NCBI RefSeq assembly: GCF_019049255.1
Contig: NZ_JAGMUJ010000013.1
Location: forward strand, 81,506-145,505
Origin: Streptomyces sp. AC558_RSS880
Lineage (GTDB): Bacteria; Actinomycetota; Actinomycetes; Streptomycetales; Streptomycetaceae
DNA: 64,000 nucleotides
Reading direction: 5' to 3'
Shown piece by piece: positions 36,635-45,872 of the stretch. Position 1 is the first letter of the stretch; every line of letters begins with the position of its first letter. The notes beneath the pieces are model-generated. The model had not been told where the DNA came from. It ran no database searches and worked only from the letters and a program-made list of their open reading frames with translations. Made by a program: the position numbers and the translations under genes.

Positions 36635-37467
36635 GTCTCCTGCGCGACCCACGACCCATGAGCAAGGCGGACGGCACAGGGCTCGAGGGCTTCGGCCTCG
36701 CCCTGCGCGCGGAGTGGACGAAGCTGCGCACCGCAGAGGGAACGGGCTGGCTGCTCCTGCTCGCCGTCACTCTGACCGTGGCCGTCGGCTGCGGCACCGC
36801 CAAGGCCGTGAAGTGCCCCGACACGAGGTGCGGCCAGGACGCCGTCAAACTCGCCCTGACCGGCGTCACCGTCGGGCAGGCGGTCATCGCCGTCTTCGCG
36901 GTGCTGGCCGTCAGCGGCGAGTACGGCACCGGGATGATCCGCACCACGCTCACGGCGGTGCCGAACCGGCTCACCGTCCTCATCGCCAAGGCGACGGGCC
37001 TCACCACGGTCGTCCTGGCCTTCGGGACGATCGCCGTCCTGGCTTCCCTCCTCGCCGGCCACTACATCCTGCCCGGCAACGGATTCACCGAGGCGCACGG
37101 CTACGCCCCGCTGTCCCTGGCCGACGGCCCGACCCTGCGCGCGGCCGCGGGCTCGGTCCTCTACCTCGGCCTGATCGCCCTGATCGGCCTCGGTGTGGCG
37201 ATGGCGGTACGGGAGGCGGCGACAGCCATCGGGATCACGCTCGGGCTGCTCTACCTCTTCCCGGTCGTCACCCAGGTGGTCAACGACCCGGAATGGCAGC
37301 GCCACCTCCAGCGGATCGCGCCGATGCCCGCCGGACTCACGGTCCAGGCCACCGTGAATCTGTCCGGGATGCCCATCGGCCCGTGGGCCGGCCTGGGTGT
37401 GCTCGCCGCGTGGGCCGCGGCCGCGATGCTGGTCGGCGGCCTGCTGCTGCAGAGGCGCGACGCGTAG
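36631..37467 (+). CDS. ABC-2 permease, second subunit
   Basis: 278 residues with six predicted membrane segments and the ABC-2 signature VSGEYGTGMIRTTLTAVPNR, matching the first permease. The ATG at 36631 follows AGGAGGGA and overlaps the previous stop (ATGA). Together the three genes encode one heteromeric transporter. Substrate unknown; the association with a dedicated two-component system suggests antibiotic or peptide resistance (inference). Confidence 0.92.
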   Translation: MSLLRDPRPMSKADGTGLEGFGLALRAEWTKLRTAEGTGWLLLLAVTLTVAVGCGTAKAVKCPDTRCGQDAVKLALTGVTVGQAVIAVFAVLAVSGEYGTGMIRTTLTAVPNRLTVLIAKATGLTTVVLAFGTIAVLASLLAGHYILPGNGFTEAHGYAPLSLADGPTLRAAAGSVLYLGLIALIGLGVAMAVREAATAIGITLGLLYLFPVVTQVVNDPEWQRHLQRIAPMPAGLTVQATVNLSGMPIGPWAGLGVLAAWAAAAMLVGGLLLQRRDA

Positions 37468-37510
37468 TCGCCTCGAGCGGCCACGAGCGCGGTGGCTTCG
37501 GACCCAGCCG

Positions 37511-37789
37511 ACGATCCGCCGCAACCGCCGTTACCTAAGGCGTCGCCAGATCAAGCACACCATCCCAGAGCCCAAGGACCAGCGGGCCAACCGCAAGCGC
37601 CGCGGCAACAGAGGCGGCCGACCGACCGGTTTTGACAGCTTGACCTACCGTCACCGCAACGAAGTCGAACGGACGGTCAACAGACTGAAGACCTTCCGCG
37701 CGGTCACCACCCGCTACGACAAGAGGGCCTACGTCTTTCACGGCACGGTGACCGTGGCCTCCATCCGCCTGTGGCTCCGCCCCGGATGA
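37511..37789 (+). pseudogene. IS5-type transposase C-terminal remnant
   Basis: About 90 codons resembling the end of IS5-family transposases: RRNRRYLRRRQIKHTIPEP, GNRGGRPTGFD and the region with the last catalytic Glu, RNEVERTVNRLKTFRAVTTR. The N-terminal two thirds, with the first catalytic Asp residues, are missing. Starts about 45 bp after the second permease. Confidence 0.8.
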
Positions 37790-37798
37790 AGGACCCGC

Positions 37799-38161
37799 TC
37801 AGAGGTCCGTCGCGCCCGGACAGTGGCGACGGAGTTCGCTGATCACGCGCTCGTCGGCGGCCCTGACGTCCCACAACGAGCTATCCGCTTCGGTCAGGAC
37901 GATCACCAGCACGTCCTCAGCGAACCCACACGCTTTGGCGTCGATCAGCTGGAGGAACGGGGTGGTCAACGACAACAACGTCAACGTGTCCATGCCGGCG
38001 CCGGCGGACCGTCTTTCCACCTCGACGCAGCGAGGATCCACGATCTCGTCGAACTCGACGCGCCACGTGAGGTCCAGGCCGAAGCTGCCGAGGCGGACCA
38101 GTAGTTCGGCGAGGGTCACGTAGTGATTTCCGTGCCAGGCAGGGAACGTGATCCCCTTCAT
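37799..38161 (-). CDS. Hypothetical protein, unknown
   Basis: Not recognised. 120 residues with no signal peptide or membrane segment. Begins MKGITFPAWHGNHYVTLAEL and is acidic overall, with TPFLQLIDAKACGFAEDVLV in the middle. The ATG at 38161 is chosen because GGAGG lies five bases upstream; a TTG at 38194 is the alternative. The gene abuts the IS5 remnant. Its lower GC at third positions compared with neighbours hints at acquired DNA. Confidence 0.6.
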   Translation of the reverse strand: MKGITFPAWHGNHYVTLAELLVRLGSFGLDLTWRVEFDEIVDPRCVEVERRSAGAGMDTLTLLSLTTPFLQLIDAKACGFAEDVLVIVLTEADSSLWDVRAADERVISELRRHCPGATDL

Positions 38162-38267
38162 CCCCGCCTCCGCATCGGCCGTATCCCGCGCCAAGCGATC
38201 CCCCTGGGTTCAGCACCAAACACTAGGACACCGTCCAGGCAAGCTCACACGACCCATCGGACATGCC

Positions 38268-38789
38268 CTAGCAGGCCCTCCTGCGGCGTCGGCTCCTGAT
38301 CAGGGCATCCAGTGACCAGAGGGGCGCGCCGGCCAGAACGAGGGGTACCCAGCAAAACATGTACGGGAGATCATTGCCGTAGTAGTACGGATCGGCGGCC
38401 CAGCTCACGGTCAGCCACAGGCTGAGGGAGATCAGCGCGCCACCCAGGGCGGCCAGGCGGGTGAGCAGGCCGAGCAGGGTGCCGATCCCGACGGCCAACT
38501 CCCCGAGGGCGATGACGTAACCGAATGCGACAGGGCTCTCCAACGCCATGTCGACCAGCGCGGGAACGGCGGAGGAGTCGCGGACGCCGCGCATCATGTC
38601 GCCGATCGATCCGGCGCCGGCGTCCTTCATGAACGCGCTGTCCGTGAGTTTGTCGAGGCCGGCGTAGATGAAGGTGATGCCCAGGAAGACGCGCAGGGGC
38701 ACGAGGGCGTAGCGGGTGGCGGTGTCCCGCCAGTCCCTGTCGCCGCCGGAGTGTGGGGAGTGCGTGTCCGCGCGCATACCGTGAGTCAT
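38268..38789 (-). CDS. DoxX-family membrane protein
   Basis: 173 residues with four membrane segments. Typical DoxX features are RVFLGITFIYAGLDKLTDS, FGYVIALGELAVGIGTLLGL and LISLSLWLTVSWA. DoxX-like proteins are linked to redox homeostasis and membrane oxidoreductase complexes in actinobacteria, but this subgroup has no assigned function. ATG start. Single gene near the edge of the accessory block. Confidence 0.88.
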   Translation of the reverse strand: MTHGMRADTHSPHSGGDRDWRDTATRYALVPLRVFLGITFIYAGLDKLTDSAFMKDAGAGSIGDMMRGVRDSSAVPALVDMALESPVAFGYVIALGELAVGIGTLLGLLTRLAALGGALISLSLWLTVSWAADPYYYGNDLPYMFCWVPLVLAGAPLWSLDALIRSRRRRRAC

Positions 38790-38965
38790 CGCTGTCCGCC
38801 GCCTCTCACTGCCGTGCCGGGGCCTCCGCGTCAGTCCATACGTACGACAATCGATCCCGGCTCAACCCTGAGCGAAGGGTATTTCTTCAGAAGCAGCGCG
38901 GGTCCATGCGGGCCAGGGGGCAGACACCTCCGGCGTGGCCCCGACCCACCCACCGGCCGTAGGTG

Positions 38966-40246
38966 CTAGTCCGTCACGTCGATCGCGTACCGGTTCGTCT
39001 CCACGCCCGCCGCCGTGACGACCTGTACCTCCACCCGCCCCGGTTCCACCTCCGCCGGCACGGGCACGGTCAGCAGCGCGTCCGTCGGGTTGTCGAAGCC
39101 ACCCGTCACAGGGACCAACGGCACATGTACGTTCACCGGCCCCACCCGCACCACCATCCGCGACAACCGGTCCGCCCCCTGCGCCCCCACCGGTACGAAC
39201 CCGGCCCCCCGGATCTCGATGTCGTCCCCGGTCCGGATCGGCGCGTCCAGATCGCCGGCCTCCCGCGCCCGCACCACCGACAGAATGACCGGACGCCCAC
39301 CCTCCGCGTACTTCCCCGCGAGATACGTCGCCGCCGACACCAGCACCACCACCGCGAGCCCCCACGGCAGATCCGGCAACTGGTCCGGCCGCCGGGCCAG
39401 CCGCACCGCCGCGAACGCCAGGGCGACACCGCTGATCACGACGTACTGGATGTCGGTGAAGCTCCCCCGCCCCGAGTCGTCGGTCAGCAGGTCCGCCGCC
39501 CTGGGCCGGTACGCGCGTACCTTCTGCAGCCGCTGCCCCAGCACCCGCAGCCCGACCACCCGCCGCACCAGCACGGCGATCCCGCACACCACGGCCAGCA
39601 CGGTCACCACACCGGCACCGCGGGCGAGTTCCAGCCCGTCGATCAGGGCGTCCCGCTCCCGGTTGCCGGAGGCGGCCGCGAGCCGCCCCACCAGAACGAG
39701 CACCGCGAACGCCAGGAACAGCACCCAGCACGCGGCCACCGCACGGGAGGTGGAGAGCCGGTTGTCCTCCCCGATCACCGGCGCCAGCACACCCCCGCGC
39801 GCCCGGTGGAACCACGACGCGGCGGTCAGCGCCCCGGCCACCACCAGCGCGGCCAGCAACCCGGCGGTGCGCGCGGCGGTCCACCCCGCGCCGATCGCCG
39901 TGAGCGCCTGCCCCAGGAGCAGCAGCACGACGCCCGCCCACACCACACCCGCGGTCCGCCGCCACAGCCGCACCAGCCACGCCGCGCCCTCGGCCCGCCC
40001 CCGTTCGGCGACGACCTCCGCGGCCTGCGTCAGTTCCTCCGACACCCACTGCCGGGAAGCGGAGGCGGAGTGGGCCACCGCGGCCGGCACCCCCTGCCCG
40101 GCCGCGAACTCGTCCCGCTTCAGCAGGAACGCGGCGACCGCGCGCCGATGCCCCTCACGCACCCCGTGCGGACAGTCCCCGCAGGTGCAGCCACCCCCGT
40201 GGGCGCCCCTGTCGGGACCGCCCTGCCTCGCCTCCTGCACCGCCAC
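38966..40246 (-). CDS. Membrane protein with C-terminal TIG-like domain
   Basis: 426 residues. The N-terminus holds a Cys/His-rich motif (CTCGDCPHGVREGH) that could bind metal. Six hydrophobic segments follow from about 100 to 325. The C-terminal 100 residues are beta-rich, with GDDIEIRGAGFVPVGAQGAD and VRVGPVNVHVPL, suggesting an IPT/TIG immunoglobulin-like fold. GTG start at 40246. Unknown function, single gene. Confidence 0.8.
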   Translation of the reverse strand: MAVQEARQGGPDRGAHGGGCTCGDCPHGVREGHRRAVAAFLLKRDEFAAGQGVPAAVAHSASASRQWVSEELTQAAEVVAERGRAEGAAWLVRLWRRTAGVVWAGVVLLLLGQALTAIGAGWTAARTAGLLAALVVAGALTAASWFHRARGGVLAPVIGEDNRLSTSRAVAACWVLFLAFAVLVLVGRLAAASGNRERDALIDGLELARGAGVVTVLAVVCGIAVLVRRVVGLRVLGQRLQKVRAYRPRAADLLTDDSGRGSFTDIQYVVISGVALAFAAVRLARRPDQLPDLPWGLAVVVLVSAATYLAGKYAEGGRPVILSVVRAREAGDLDAPIRTGDDIEIRGAGFVPVGAQGADRLSRMVVRVGPVNVHVPLVPVTGGFDNPTDALLTVPVPAEVEPGRVEVQVVTAAGVETNRYAIDVTD

Positions 40247-40420
40247 GCCCGAAGCCCGCCTTCCCCACCGTCACGACCACGAATCGACCCACGATCACTG
40301 CCACCGCCCCCCGCGCAAGTCCCCGGTGACGACAGCGAATTGTGCCCTACCCCGTCCCCTACCCGTCCGGCAGGCCCGGTCCGTACGAGTGAACTTCACA
40401 ACGCCAGGTTGACCCGCCGC

Positions 40421-41215
40421 CTATGTCAGCAGATCCGGCTCGCTCCGGCTGATGTCCTGCCACATCGGCTGGTAGTTGATCCACGCCACCAGGTCCCCGC
40501 CCAGCTGCTCCCGCGTCGCCACCGCCTGCCGGTGGTCGATGAGGACGGGCCGGCCCGCCGCCTTCGCGGCGAGCTGCACCTGGCAGGACCGCTCCATCGC
40601 CACGAACCACCAGGCCGCCGCGTCCACCGAGTCGCCCACGGTGAGCAGCCCGTGGTTGCGCAGCACCAGCGCCTTGCGGGAGCCGAGCACACCCGCGATC
40701 CGCCGCCCCTCCTCGGCGTCGACGGTGACACCGCTGTAGGCGTCGTAGAGGGCGTGGTCCTCGTAGAAGGCGCAGCTCTCCTGGGTGATCGGGTCGAGCA
40801 GGCCGCCGAGGGCGGCGAGGGCGCGGCCGTGCACCGAGTGGCAGTGGGCGACGGCGACGACGTCGGGCCGGGCCGCGTGCACCTGGGCGTGCACGGTGAA
40901 CGCGGCCTGGTTGACGTGGTGGCCGCCCTCGACGACCTGGCCGTCCCGGTTGGCGAGCACCAGGTCGCTCACGGTGACCTGCCGGAAGGACATCCCGAAC
41001 GGGTTGACCCAGAAGCAGTCGCTGAACTCCGGGTCGCGTGCGGTGATGTGCCCGGAGACACCGTCCTCGAAGCCGAGCCGCCCGAAGAGCCGCAGCGCGC
41101 CCGCGAGCCGCTCCTTGCGGTGCCGGCGCTCGTCCTCGACCGACTCGTGCCGGGGCGGCATGGCGAAGCGCAGCCTGTCGGTGGGTAACGGCAGGGGCGG
41201 CGTGGGCCCGTGCAT
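40421..41215 (-). CDS. Class II aldolase/adducin-family protein
   Basis: 264 residues of the zinc-dependent class II aldolase fold used by fuculose- and ribulose-phosphate aldolases. The metal-binding HCHSVHG is visible, along with GHITARDPEFSDCFWVNPFG and ALVLRNHGLLTVGDS. Substrate unpredictable: members include epimerases and adducin-like proteins. The ATG at 41215 follows GGGAGGA. Confidence 0.9.
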   Translation of the reverse strand: MHGPTPPLPLPTDRLRFAMPPRHESVEDERRHRKERLAGALRLFGRLGFEDGVSGHITARDPEFSDCFWVNPFGMSFRQVTVSDLVLANRDGQVVEGGHHVNQAAFTVHAQVHAARPDVVAVAHCHSVHGRALAALGGLLDPITQESCAFYEDHALYDAYSGVTVDAEEGRRIAGVLGSRKALVLRNHGLLTVGDSVDAAAWWFVAMERSCQVQLAAKAAGRPVLIDHRQAVATREQLGGDLVAWINYQPMWQDISRSEPDLLT

Positions 41216-41378
41216 GAATCCTCCCGCGGGGGTTGCGTACGGGGCGGAAGTTACCGGCGGGCAGCCCCGGACGACAGCTCTCTTCGATAAAGAAGCGGCG
41301 CGGGCCTCGCTGCTCCATCCGGAGGACACCGCCGATACCCGACACAAGGTGTCCGATATCCCCGCCACACTCGGCGTC

Positions 41379-41858
41379 ATGAACACGAACTGGGAGGCTT
41401 TCGCCGCCGCCGAACCGGACTTCGCGAAGACCGTGGAGGAACGCTTCGCCGCATACACCCACCACGTCCTCGCGACCCTGCGCAAGGACGGCTCACCACG
41501 CACCACCGGCCTGGAGGTCCGCTTCCTGAAAGGAGAACTCTGGCTCGGCATGATGCCGGACTCGCTCAAGGCACTCGATCTGCGCCGCGACCCGCGCTTC
41601 GCGCTCCAGGCGAACCCCGGTGACGGCACGGGCATGGGCGGCGGGGACGTCCGGATCGGCGGCCGGGCGGTCGAGATCGCCGACGACGACACGGAGACCC
41701 GGGCCGGATACGCCGAAGAGGTGGAACCGCCGGAGCCGTTCCACCTCTTCCGCACCGAGCTGACGGAGGTCGTACGGACCTACGTCGAGGACGACAAGTA
41801 CCTGGTCGTCCAGGTCTGGAAGCCCGGAGAGCCGGTGCGCACTCTCAGGCGGACGTGA
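41379..41858 (+). CDS. PPOX-type flavin-binding protein
   Basis: 159 residues of the pyridoxamine 5'-phosphate oxidase-like split-barrel fold: HHVLATLRKDGSPRTTGLEV, WLGMMPDSLKALDLRRDPRF and VRIGGRAVEIADDD. Members bind FMN, F420 or heme. No partner gene; converges on guaA with 9 bp between stop codons. Cofactor not determinable from sequence alone. Confidence 0.88.
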   Translation: MNTNWEAFAAAEPDFAKTVEERFAAYTHHVLATLRKDGSPRTTGLEVRFLKGELWLGMMPDSLKALDLRRDPRFALQANPGDGTGMGGGDVRIGGRAVEIADDDTETRAGYAEEVEPPEPFHLFRTELTEVVRTYVEDDKYLVVQVWKPGEPVRTLRRT

Positions 41859-41867
41859 CGGTGGGGA

Positions 41868-43448
41868 CTACTCCCACTCGATGGTGCCCGGCGGCTTGGA
41901 GGTCACGTCGAGGACGACGCGGTTGACGTCCCGCACCTCGTTGGTGATCCGGGTCGAGATCTTCGCGAGGACGTCGTACGGCAGCCGGGACCAGTCGGCG
42001 GTCATGGCGTCCTCGCTGGAGACCGGGCGCAGCACGATCGGGTGACCGTAGGTGCGGCCGTCGCCCTGGACGCCCACCGAGCGCACATCCGCGAGCAGGA
42101 CGACCGGGCACTGCCAGATGTCCCGGTCGAGACCGGCCGCGGTCAGCTCCTCACGGGCGATGGCGTCGGCCTCGCGGAGCAGGTCCAGCCGCTCCTTGGT
42201 GACCTCGCCGACGATCCGGATGCCCAGGCCCGGGCCGGGGAACGGCTGGCGCTGGACGATCTCCTCCGGCAGGCCGAGCTCCTGGCCGACCATCCGGACC
42301 TCGTCCTTGAACAGCTTGCGCAGCGGCTCGATCAGCTGGAACTCGAGGTCCTCGGGCAGGCCGCCCACGTTGTGGTGGGACTTGATGTTGGCGGTGCCGG
42401 TGCCGCCGCCGGACTCGACGACGTCCGGGTAGAGCGTGCCCTGGACCAGGAACTCCACCGCCGGACCCTCGTCCGCGATGATCTCGGCCTGGGCCTGCTC
42501 GAAGACCCGGATGAACTCCCGGCCGATGATCTTCCGCTTCTCCTCGGGGTCGGAGACGCCCTTCAGAGCCGTGAGGAACCGCTCCTGCGCGTCCACGACC
42601 TTCAGCTGCACGCCGGTCGCGGCCACGAAGTCCTTCTCGACCTGCTCGGTCTCGCCCTTGCGCATCAGACCGTGGTCGACGTACACGCAGGTCAGCTGGG
42701 AGCCGATGGCCTTCTGGACGAGGGCGGCGGCGACGGCGGAGTCCACGCCGCCGGACAGACCGCAGATGGCGCGCTTGTCGCCGACCAGCTCGCGGATCGC
42801 GGCGACCTGCTCGTCGATGACGTTGCCGGTGGTCCAGTCCGGGGTGAGGCCCGCGCCCCGGTACAGGAAGTGCTCCAGCACCTGCTGCCCGTGCGTGGAG
42901 TGCATCACCTCGGGGTGGTACTGGACGCCGTAGAGCTTCTTTTCGTCGTTCTCGAACGCGGCGACCGGGACGACGTCCGTCGAGGCGGTGACGGAGAAGC
43001 CCTCGGGGGCGGCGGAGCAGGCGTCGCCGTGCGACATCCAGACGGCCTGCTCGTCCGGGGTGCCCTCGAAGAGGGTGGAGGAGTTCTTGGAGACGTGCAG
43101 GTCGGTACGGCCGTACTCACGGGCGCCGGTGTTGTCCACCTGGCCGCCCAGGCTCTGGGCCATGAGCTGGAAGCCGTAGCACATGCCGAAGACGGGGACG
43201 CCGGCCTCGAAGATCTCGCGGTCGAGACGGGGGGCGCCCTCCTCGTACACGGACGAGGGGCCGCCGGACAGGATGATCGCCGCCGGGTTCTTGGCGAGGA
43301 TCTTCTCGACCGGCATGGTGCTCGGCACGATCTCGCTGTAGACCCGCGCCTCGCGGACGCGACGGGCGATGAGCTGGGCGTACTGCGCGCCGAAGTCGAC
43401 GACCAGGACGGTGTCGGGCGCGTTGGCAGCGGGAGACGCTGATGACAC
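41868..43448 (-). CDS. guaA: GMP synthase (glutamine-hydrolysing) GuaA
   Basis: Converts XMP to GMP, 526 residues. The class I glutamine amidotransferase domain (about 10-200) has the nucleophile Cys in [15 protein letters not shown] and His-Glu in QYHPEV. The synthase domain has the PP-loop [15 protein letters not shown]. The dimerisation domain carries [13 protein letters not shown], and the protein ends [11 protein letters not shown] start, divergent from the chorismate mutase unit. Confidence 0.98.
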   Translation of the reverse strand: MSSASPAANAPDTVLVVDFGAQYAQLIARRVREARVYSEIVPSTMPVEKILAKNPAAIILSGGPSSVYEEGAPRLDREIFEAGVPVFGMCYGFQLMAQSLGGQVDNTGAREYGRTDLHVSKNSSTLFEGTPDEQAVWMSHGDACSAAPEGFSVTASTDVVPVAAFENDEKKLYGVQYHPEVMHSTHGQQVLEHFLYRGAGLTPDWTTGNVIDEQVAAIRELVGDKRAICGLSGGVDSAVAAALVQKAIGSQLTCVYVDHGLMRKGETEQVEKDFVAATGVQLKVVDAQERFLTALKGVSDPEEKRKIIGREFIRVFEQAQAEIIADEGPAVEFLVQGTLYPDVVESGGGTGTANIKSHHNVGGLPEDLEFQLIEPLRKLFKDEVRMVGQELGLPEEIVQRQPFPGPGLGIRIVGEVTKERLDLLREADAIAREELTAAGLDRDIWQCPVVLLADVRSVGVQGDGRTYGHPIVLRPVSSEDAMTADWSRLPYDVLAKISTRITNEVRDVNRVVLDVTSKPPGTIEWE

Positions 43449-43571
43449 GAGGTGCCTTCCGGCGGTGGGGCGGGGGTCTTGTGCCTCCCAATTCTACCGA
43501 GGTGGCGGCGGGGCACGTCCCGGACCGGGTCAGCGCCCCCGCCGGGGCCCCGTCTCACCATGCGATCCGTG

Positions 43572-43600
43572 TTGGACAGCCGCGGCGGGCCGGGCATACT
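43572..43600 (+). promoter_or_regulatory. Predicted promoter of leader peptide/chorismate mutase
   Basis: TTGGAC, a 17-bp spacer, then CATACT is a good housekeeping-type promoter. The start point falls at about 43607, so the leader ORF ATG at 43608 would be at the 5' end of the RNA. Confidence 0.6.
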
Positions 43601-43607
43601 TGCCCCC

Positions 43608-43679
43608 ATGCTCACGCACCCGACCTTCCTCTTTACCTATGGCGACCGGCCCGCCGGCTGCCATGGTCGTGCTGCTTGA
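43608..43679 (+). CDS. Candidate Phe/Tyr leader peptide
   Basis: A 23-codon ORF, MLTHPTFLFTYG then DRPAGCHGRAA, with two Phe and one Tyr codons within five residues. It begins at the predicted RNA 5' end without a ribosome binding site (leaderless). A terminator hairpin follows 19 bp after its stop, and chorismate mutase comes next. This is the layout of a ribosome-mediated attenuator. Confidence 0.6.
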   Translation: MLTHPTFLFTYGDRPAGCHGRAA

Positions 43680-43698
43680 GCAACTGACAAGCGACTTC

Positions 43699-43742
43699 CC
43701 AGGCGCCCCGGGCCGACAAGGTCCGGGGCGCCTGGCGTTTTC
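43699..43742 (+). terminator. Attenuator-type intrinsic terminator
   Basis: A perfect 13-bp stem (CCAGGCGCCCCGG with CCGGGGCGCCTGG) and 11-base loop are followed by CGTTTTC. A U-tract is uncommon here and supports real termination. The base CGGGCCG in the stem and loop can instead pair with CGGCCCG in the leader coding region, giving a possible antiterminator. Confidence 0.8.
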
Positions 43743-43795
43743 ATCCGGACCTTGCCGCTCCGGGGCACCGCACCCACCCACCGAGGAGCCCCGGC

Positions 43796-44092
43796 ATGAC
43801 CGCCACCACGACGGAGTCGACCGAGAAGACCGGCGCCCGCACCACCGAGGCCGCCGAGCTGATCACCAACGCCCGCGAGCGGATCGACGCGCTCGACGAC
43901 CGGATCATCGGTCTGGTGCAGGAACGGATGGCCGTGTCGGCCGTCATCCAGAAGGAACGGATCGCCTCCGGCGGACGGCGGGTGAACCTGTCCCGCGAGA
44001 TGGAGGTCCTCGCCCACTACAGGGACGCCCTGGGCAAGCCGGGCACCGCGCTCGCGATGACCCTGCTGGAGCTGTGCCGCGGCAGGATCTGA
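43796..44092 (+). CDS. Chorismate mutase, AroQ class
   Basis: 98 residues forming a single AroQ helical chorismate mutase: ITNARERIDALDDRIIGLVQ, ERMAVSAVIQKERIASGGRRV, then the third helix. It converts chorismate to prephenate, the branch point toward Phe and Tyr. A disordered 20-residue N-terminus precedes it. The ATG follows GAGGAG. Expression is likely governed by the leader peptide and terminator upstream. Monofunctional and small, as usual in actinobacteria. Confidence 0.95.
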   Translation: MTATTTESTEKTGARTTEAAELITNARERIDALDDRIIGLVQERMAVSAVIQKERIASGGRRVNLSREMEVLAHYRDALGKPGTALAMTLLELCRGRI

Positions 44093-44219
44093 GTCCGCGT
44101 TCGCGGTACAGACGTACGCGTGCTCCTCACCCGTCCGGCGCGTGACCGGCACCGGGACCGCTTCGTTGGTACCGGTGTCCGTGCCGGCCAGGGACGGACC
44201 CGGAGGATCACGCGTGGCT

Positions 44220-44275
44220 CTCCGGAGCGATGAGGCGTGCGGCTCCGCCGTACGCCGTGGGACCTCGCTCCGGAG
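44220..44275. repeat. Long-loop inverted repeat
   Basis: CTCCGGAGCGA pairs with TCGCTCCGGAG across a 34-base loop. May contribute to RNA folding or termination. Confidence 0.5.
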
Positions 44276-44320
44276 GAGTGACCGGACAGCAGGGGACAGC
44301 GGCCCGGTCACCCCAGAGAA

Positions 44321-44350
44321 CGGCCGGTCCCGGGGACGCCCGGGACCGGC
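44321..44350. terminator. Bidirectional terminator
   Basis: A perfect 13-bp stem (GGCCGGTCCCGGG with CCCGGGACCGGCC) around a GACG tetraloop, between convergent genes. Confidence 0.85.
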
Positions 44351-44394
44351 CGGCGGGAACCGTCCGAGACCGTGCCGGACGAACGGCGCGCGTC

Positions 44395-45633
44395 TCAGGT
44401 ACGGGTCACGACGCCGCACTCCTCGTCGCGCCCGTCCGCCGTCAGCTCCTTGCTGCGGTCGTACGGATCGCGCGCCTCCCCGGACGACTCGGGAGCGGCG
44501 GTCCGCCGGTCGGCGAAGAACTGCGGACGGATCACGCCGTCACCCTCCCGGCAGTCGTCGTTGGCTATCTCGCTGTTGACGGCGGCGAGCCAGATGTGCC
44601 CCTCGCTGTTCTGGAACCTGGCCGGGTCCACGGCTTCCACCTCGACCGACCGGCGAACGACGGCCCGGGTCACCTCGTCACCGCCGCCGACCCGGGCCAC
44701 CGGGTACACGAAGGTGTAGTCGGCCTTGATCACGGCCCTCCCGGCCGTTCCGCTCACGGCCTCGACCGTCATACGGCCACGGACCCGCACGTCGCCCACG
44801 AGTTCGACCTCCTCGGGATCGAAGCGGGTGAACGTCCATACCGGGTCGTTCTTCACCGTGGGCTCGCGCAGCCCGGCGCGCAGCTCGGCGAGGTAGTCCT
44901 TCTCCAGCGGGTCCACGAGGTCCAACGCCTTCCCCGGCCGGCCGCCCTTCAGCACCGCGGGATCGAGGTTGGAGGCGACCAGGAACTCCTTCGTCCCCTT
45001 CAGCGCGGCCTCGATCCGGGCGGCGGGGACTCCGTTGACGGCCTCGGCCTCGGGCAGCCGGACGGCATCCGCTCCCGCCTCCCACCGGGCGGCCGGGGAT
45101 CCGGCGAACGGCCTCGCACGGGTGGGGACGTCCGCGGGGACGGCGGAGGGCGCGGTGCTGGGCCGGGCGGTCTCGGGGGCCAGCGGCGTGGCGTCGGCCG
45201 TCCGTGCCCCGTCCGCCGCGCCGGACCCCTCACCGAGGCCGCCGGGCAGCCAGGACAGCGCGGCGGACGGATTGACGACGACCACGGCCAGCGCCGCGGC
45301 CACCACCACGCCGACCGCGCTCCAGACCCGGCGCCGCCGCGAGGTGCGGCCGTTCGTCTCCTGCCAGGCCGGGCCCGTGCGCCACCCCTCGGGCCGGGCG
45401 GGCCGCACGGGCGTCCGCTTCCTGCCCCAGCGGCGCTTGCCGCCACCGGCCGCCCCGGCCTGCGCCTCGTCCATGGCCCGCAGCCGCTCGGTCACCATGC
45501 GCGCCCGCGCCGACGGCTCCTTGGGAGCGGAGGCACGGATGTCGCGCTCACTGTCCTGGACGAACTTCTCCCAGACGTCATCGGGGAGGGACAAGGACTC
45601 CGGTCCGGACTCTTCGGACGGCTGTTCGGCCAC
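44395..45633 (-). CDS. Membrane-anchored protein, unknown function
   Basis: 412 residues. The cytoplasmic N-terminus carries a short acidic motif region (LPDDVWEKFVQDSERDIRAS) and a basic stretch. A single membrane segment at about 105-120 (SAVGVVVAAALAVVVV) leads to an external domain of about 290 residues. That domain has two late cysteines (NDDCREGD and DEECGVV) that may form a disulfide. No catalytic motif. GTG start at 45633. Divergent from the surface-protein gene. Topology resembles an extracellular sensor or lipoprotein-like module. Confidence 0.75.
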   Translation of the reverse strand: MAEQPSEESGPESLSLPDDVWEKFVQDSERDIRASAPKEPSARARMVTERLRAMDEAQAGAAGGGKRRWGRKRTPVRPARPEGWRTGPAWQETNGRTSRRRRVWSAVGVVVAAALAVVVVNPSAALSWLPGGLGEGSGAADGARTADATPLAPETARPSTAPSAVPADVPTRARPFAGSPAARWEAGADAVRLPEAEAVNGVPAARIEAALKGTKEFLVASNLDPAVLKGGRPGKALDLVDPLEKDYLAELRAGLREPTVKNDPVWTFTRFDPEEVELVGDVRVRGRMTVEAVSGTAGRAVIKADYTFVYPVARVGGGDEVTRAVVRRSVEVEAVDPARFQNSEGHIWLAAVNSEIANDDCREGDGVIRPQFFADRRTAAPESSGEARDPYDRSKELTADGRDEECGVVTRT

Positions 45634-45691
45634 GGGGTCGCGGGCTTTCTCTCGATGGCGGTCGTAGGCGGCCGAGCGTACGCCACATGAT

Positions 45692-45712
45692 GATCACCCC
45701 TCACTTGTGATC
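45692..45712. promoter_or_regulatory. Inverted repeat in divergent promoter region
   Basis: GATCAC and GTGATC separated by 9 bp, next to an AT-rich CATAAAAATTCC stretch, lie between the divergent membrane and surface-protein genes. Possible operator; short arms. Confidence 0.25.
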
Positions 45713-45872
45713 CACCTCACATAAAAATTCCGTGAAGGGCAGGACAACCATCCACCGGCCTTGTTGATCGAACTCACCGAATCCTCACGGATCACACCCG
45801 TGGCTCCCTCCGCGGAGGAGCCTCCCCTCTCGTACCGCACCCGAGCAGTACGCCGGACTCACCGAGGTCTTC

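Larger units (their letters stand above)
44093..44394. other. Convergent gap with hairpins
   Basis: 302 bp between the convergent chorismate mutase and membrane-protein genes. Two strong inverted repeats occur; no gene is supported. Confidence 0.6.
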
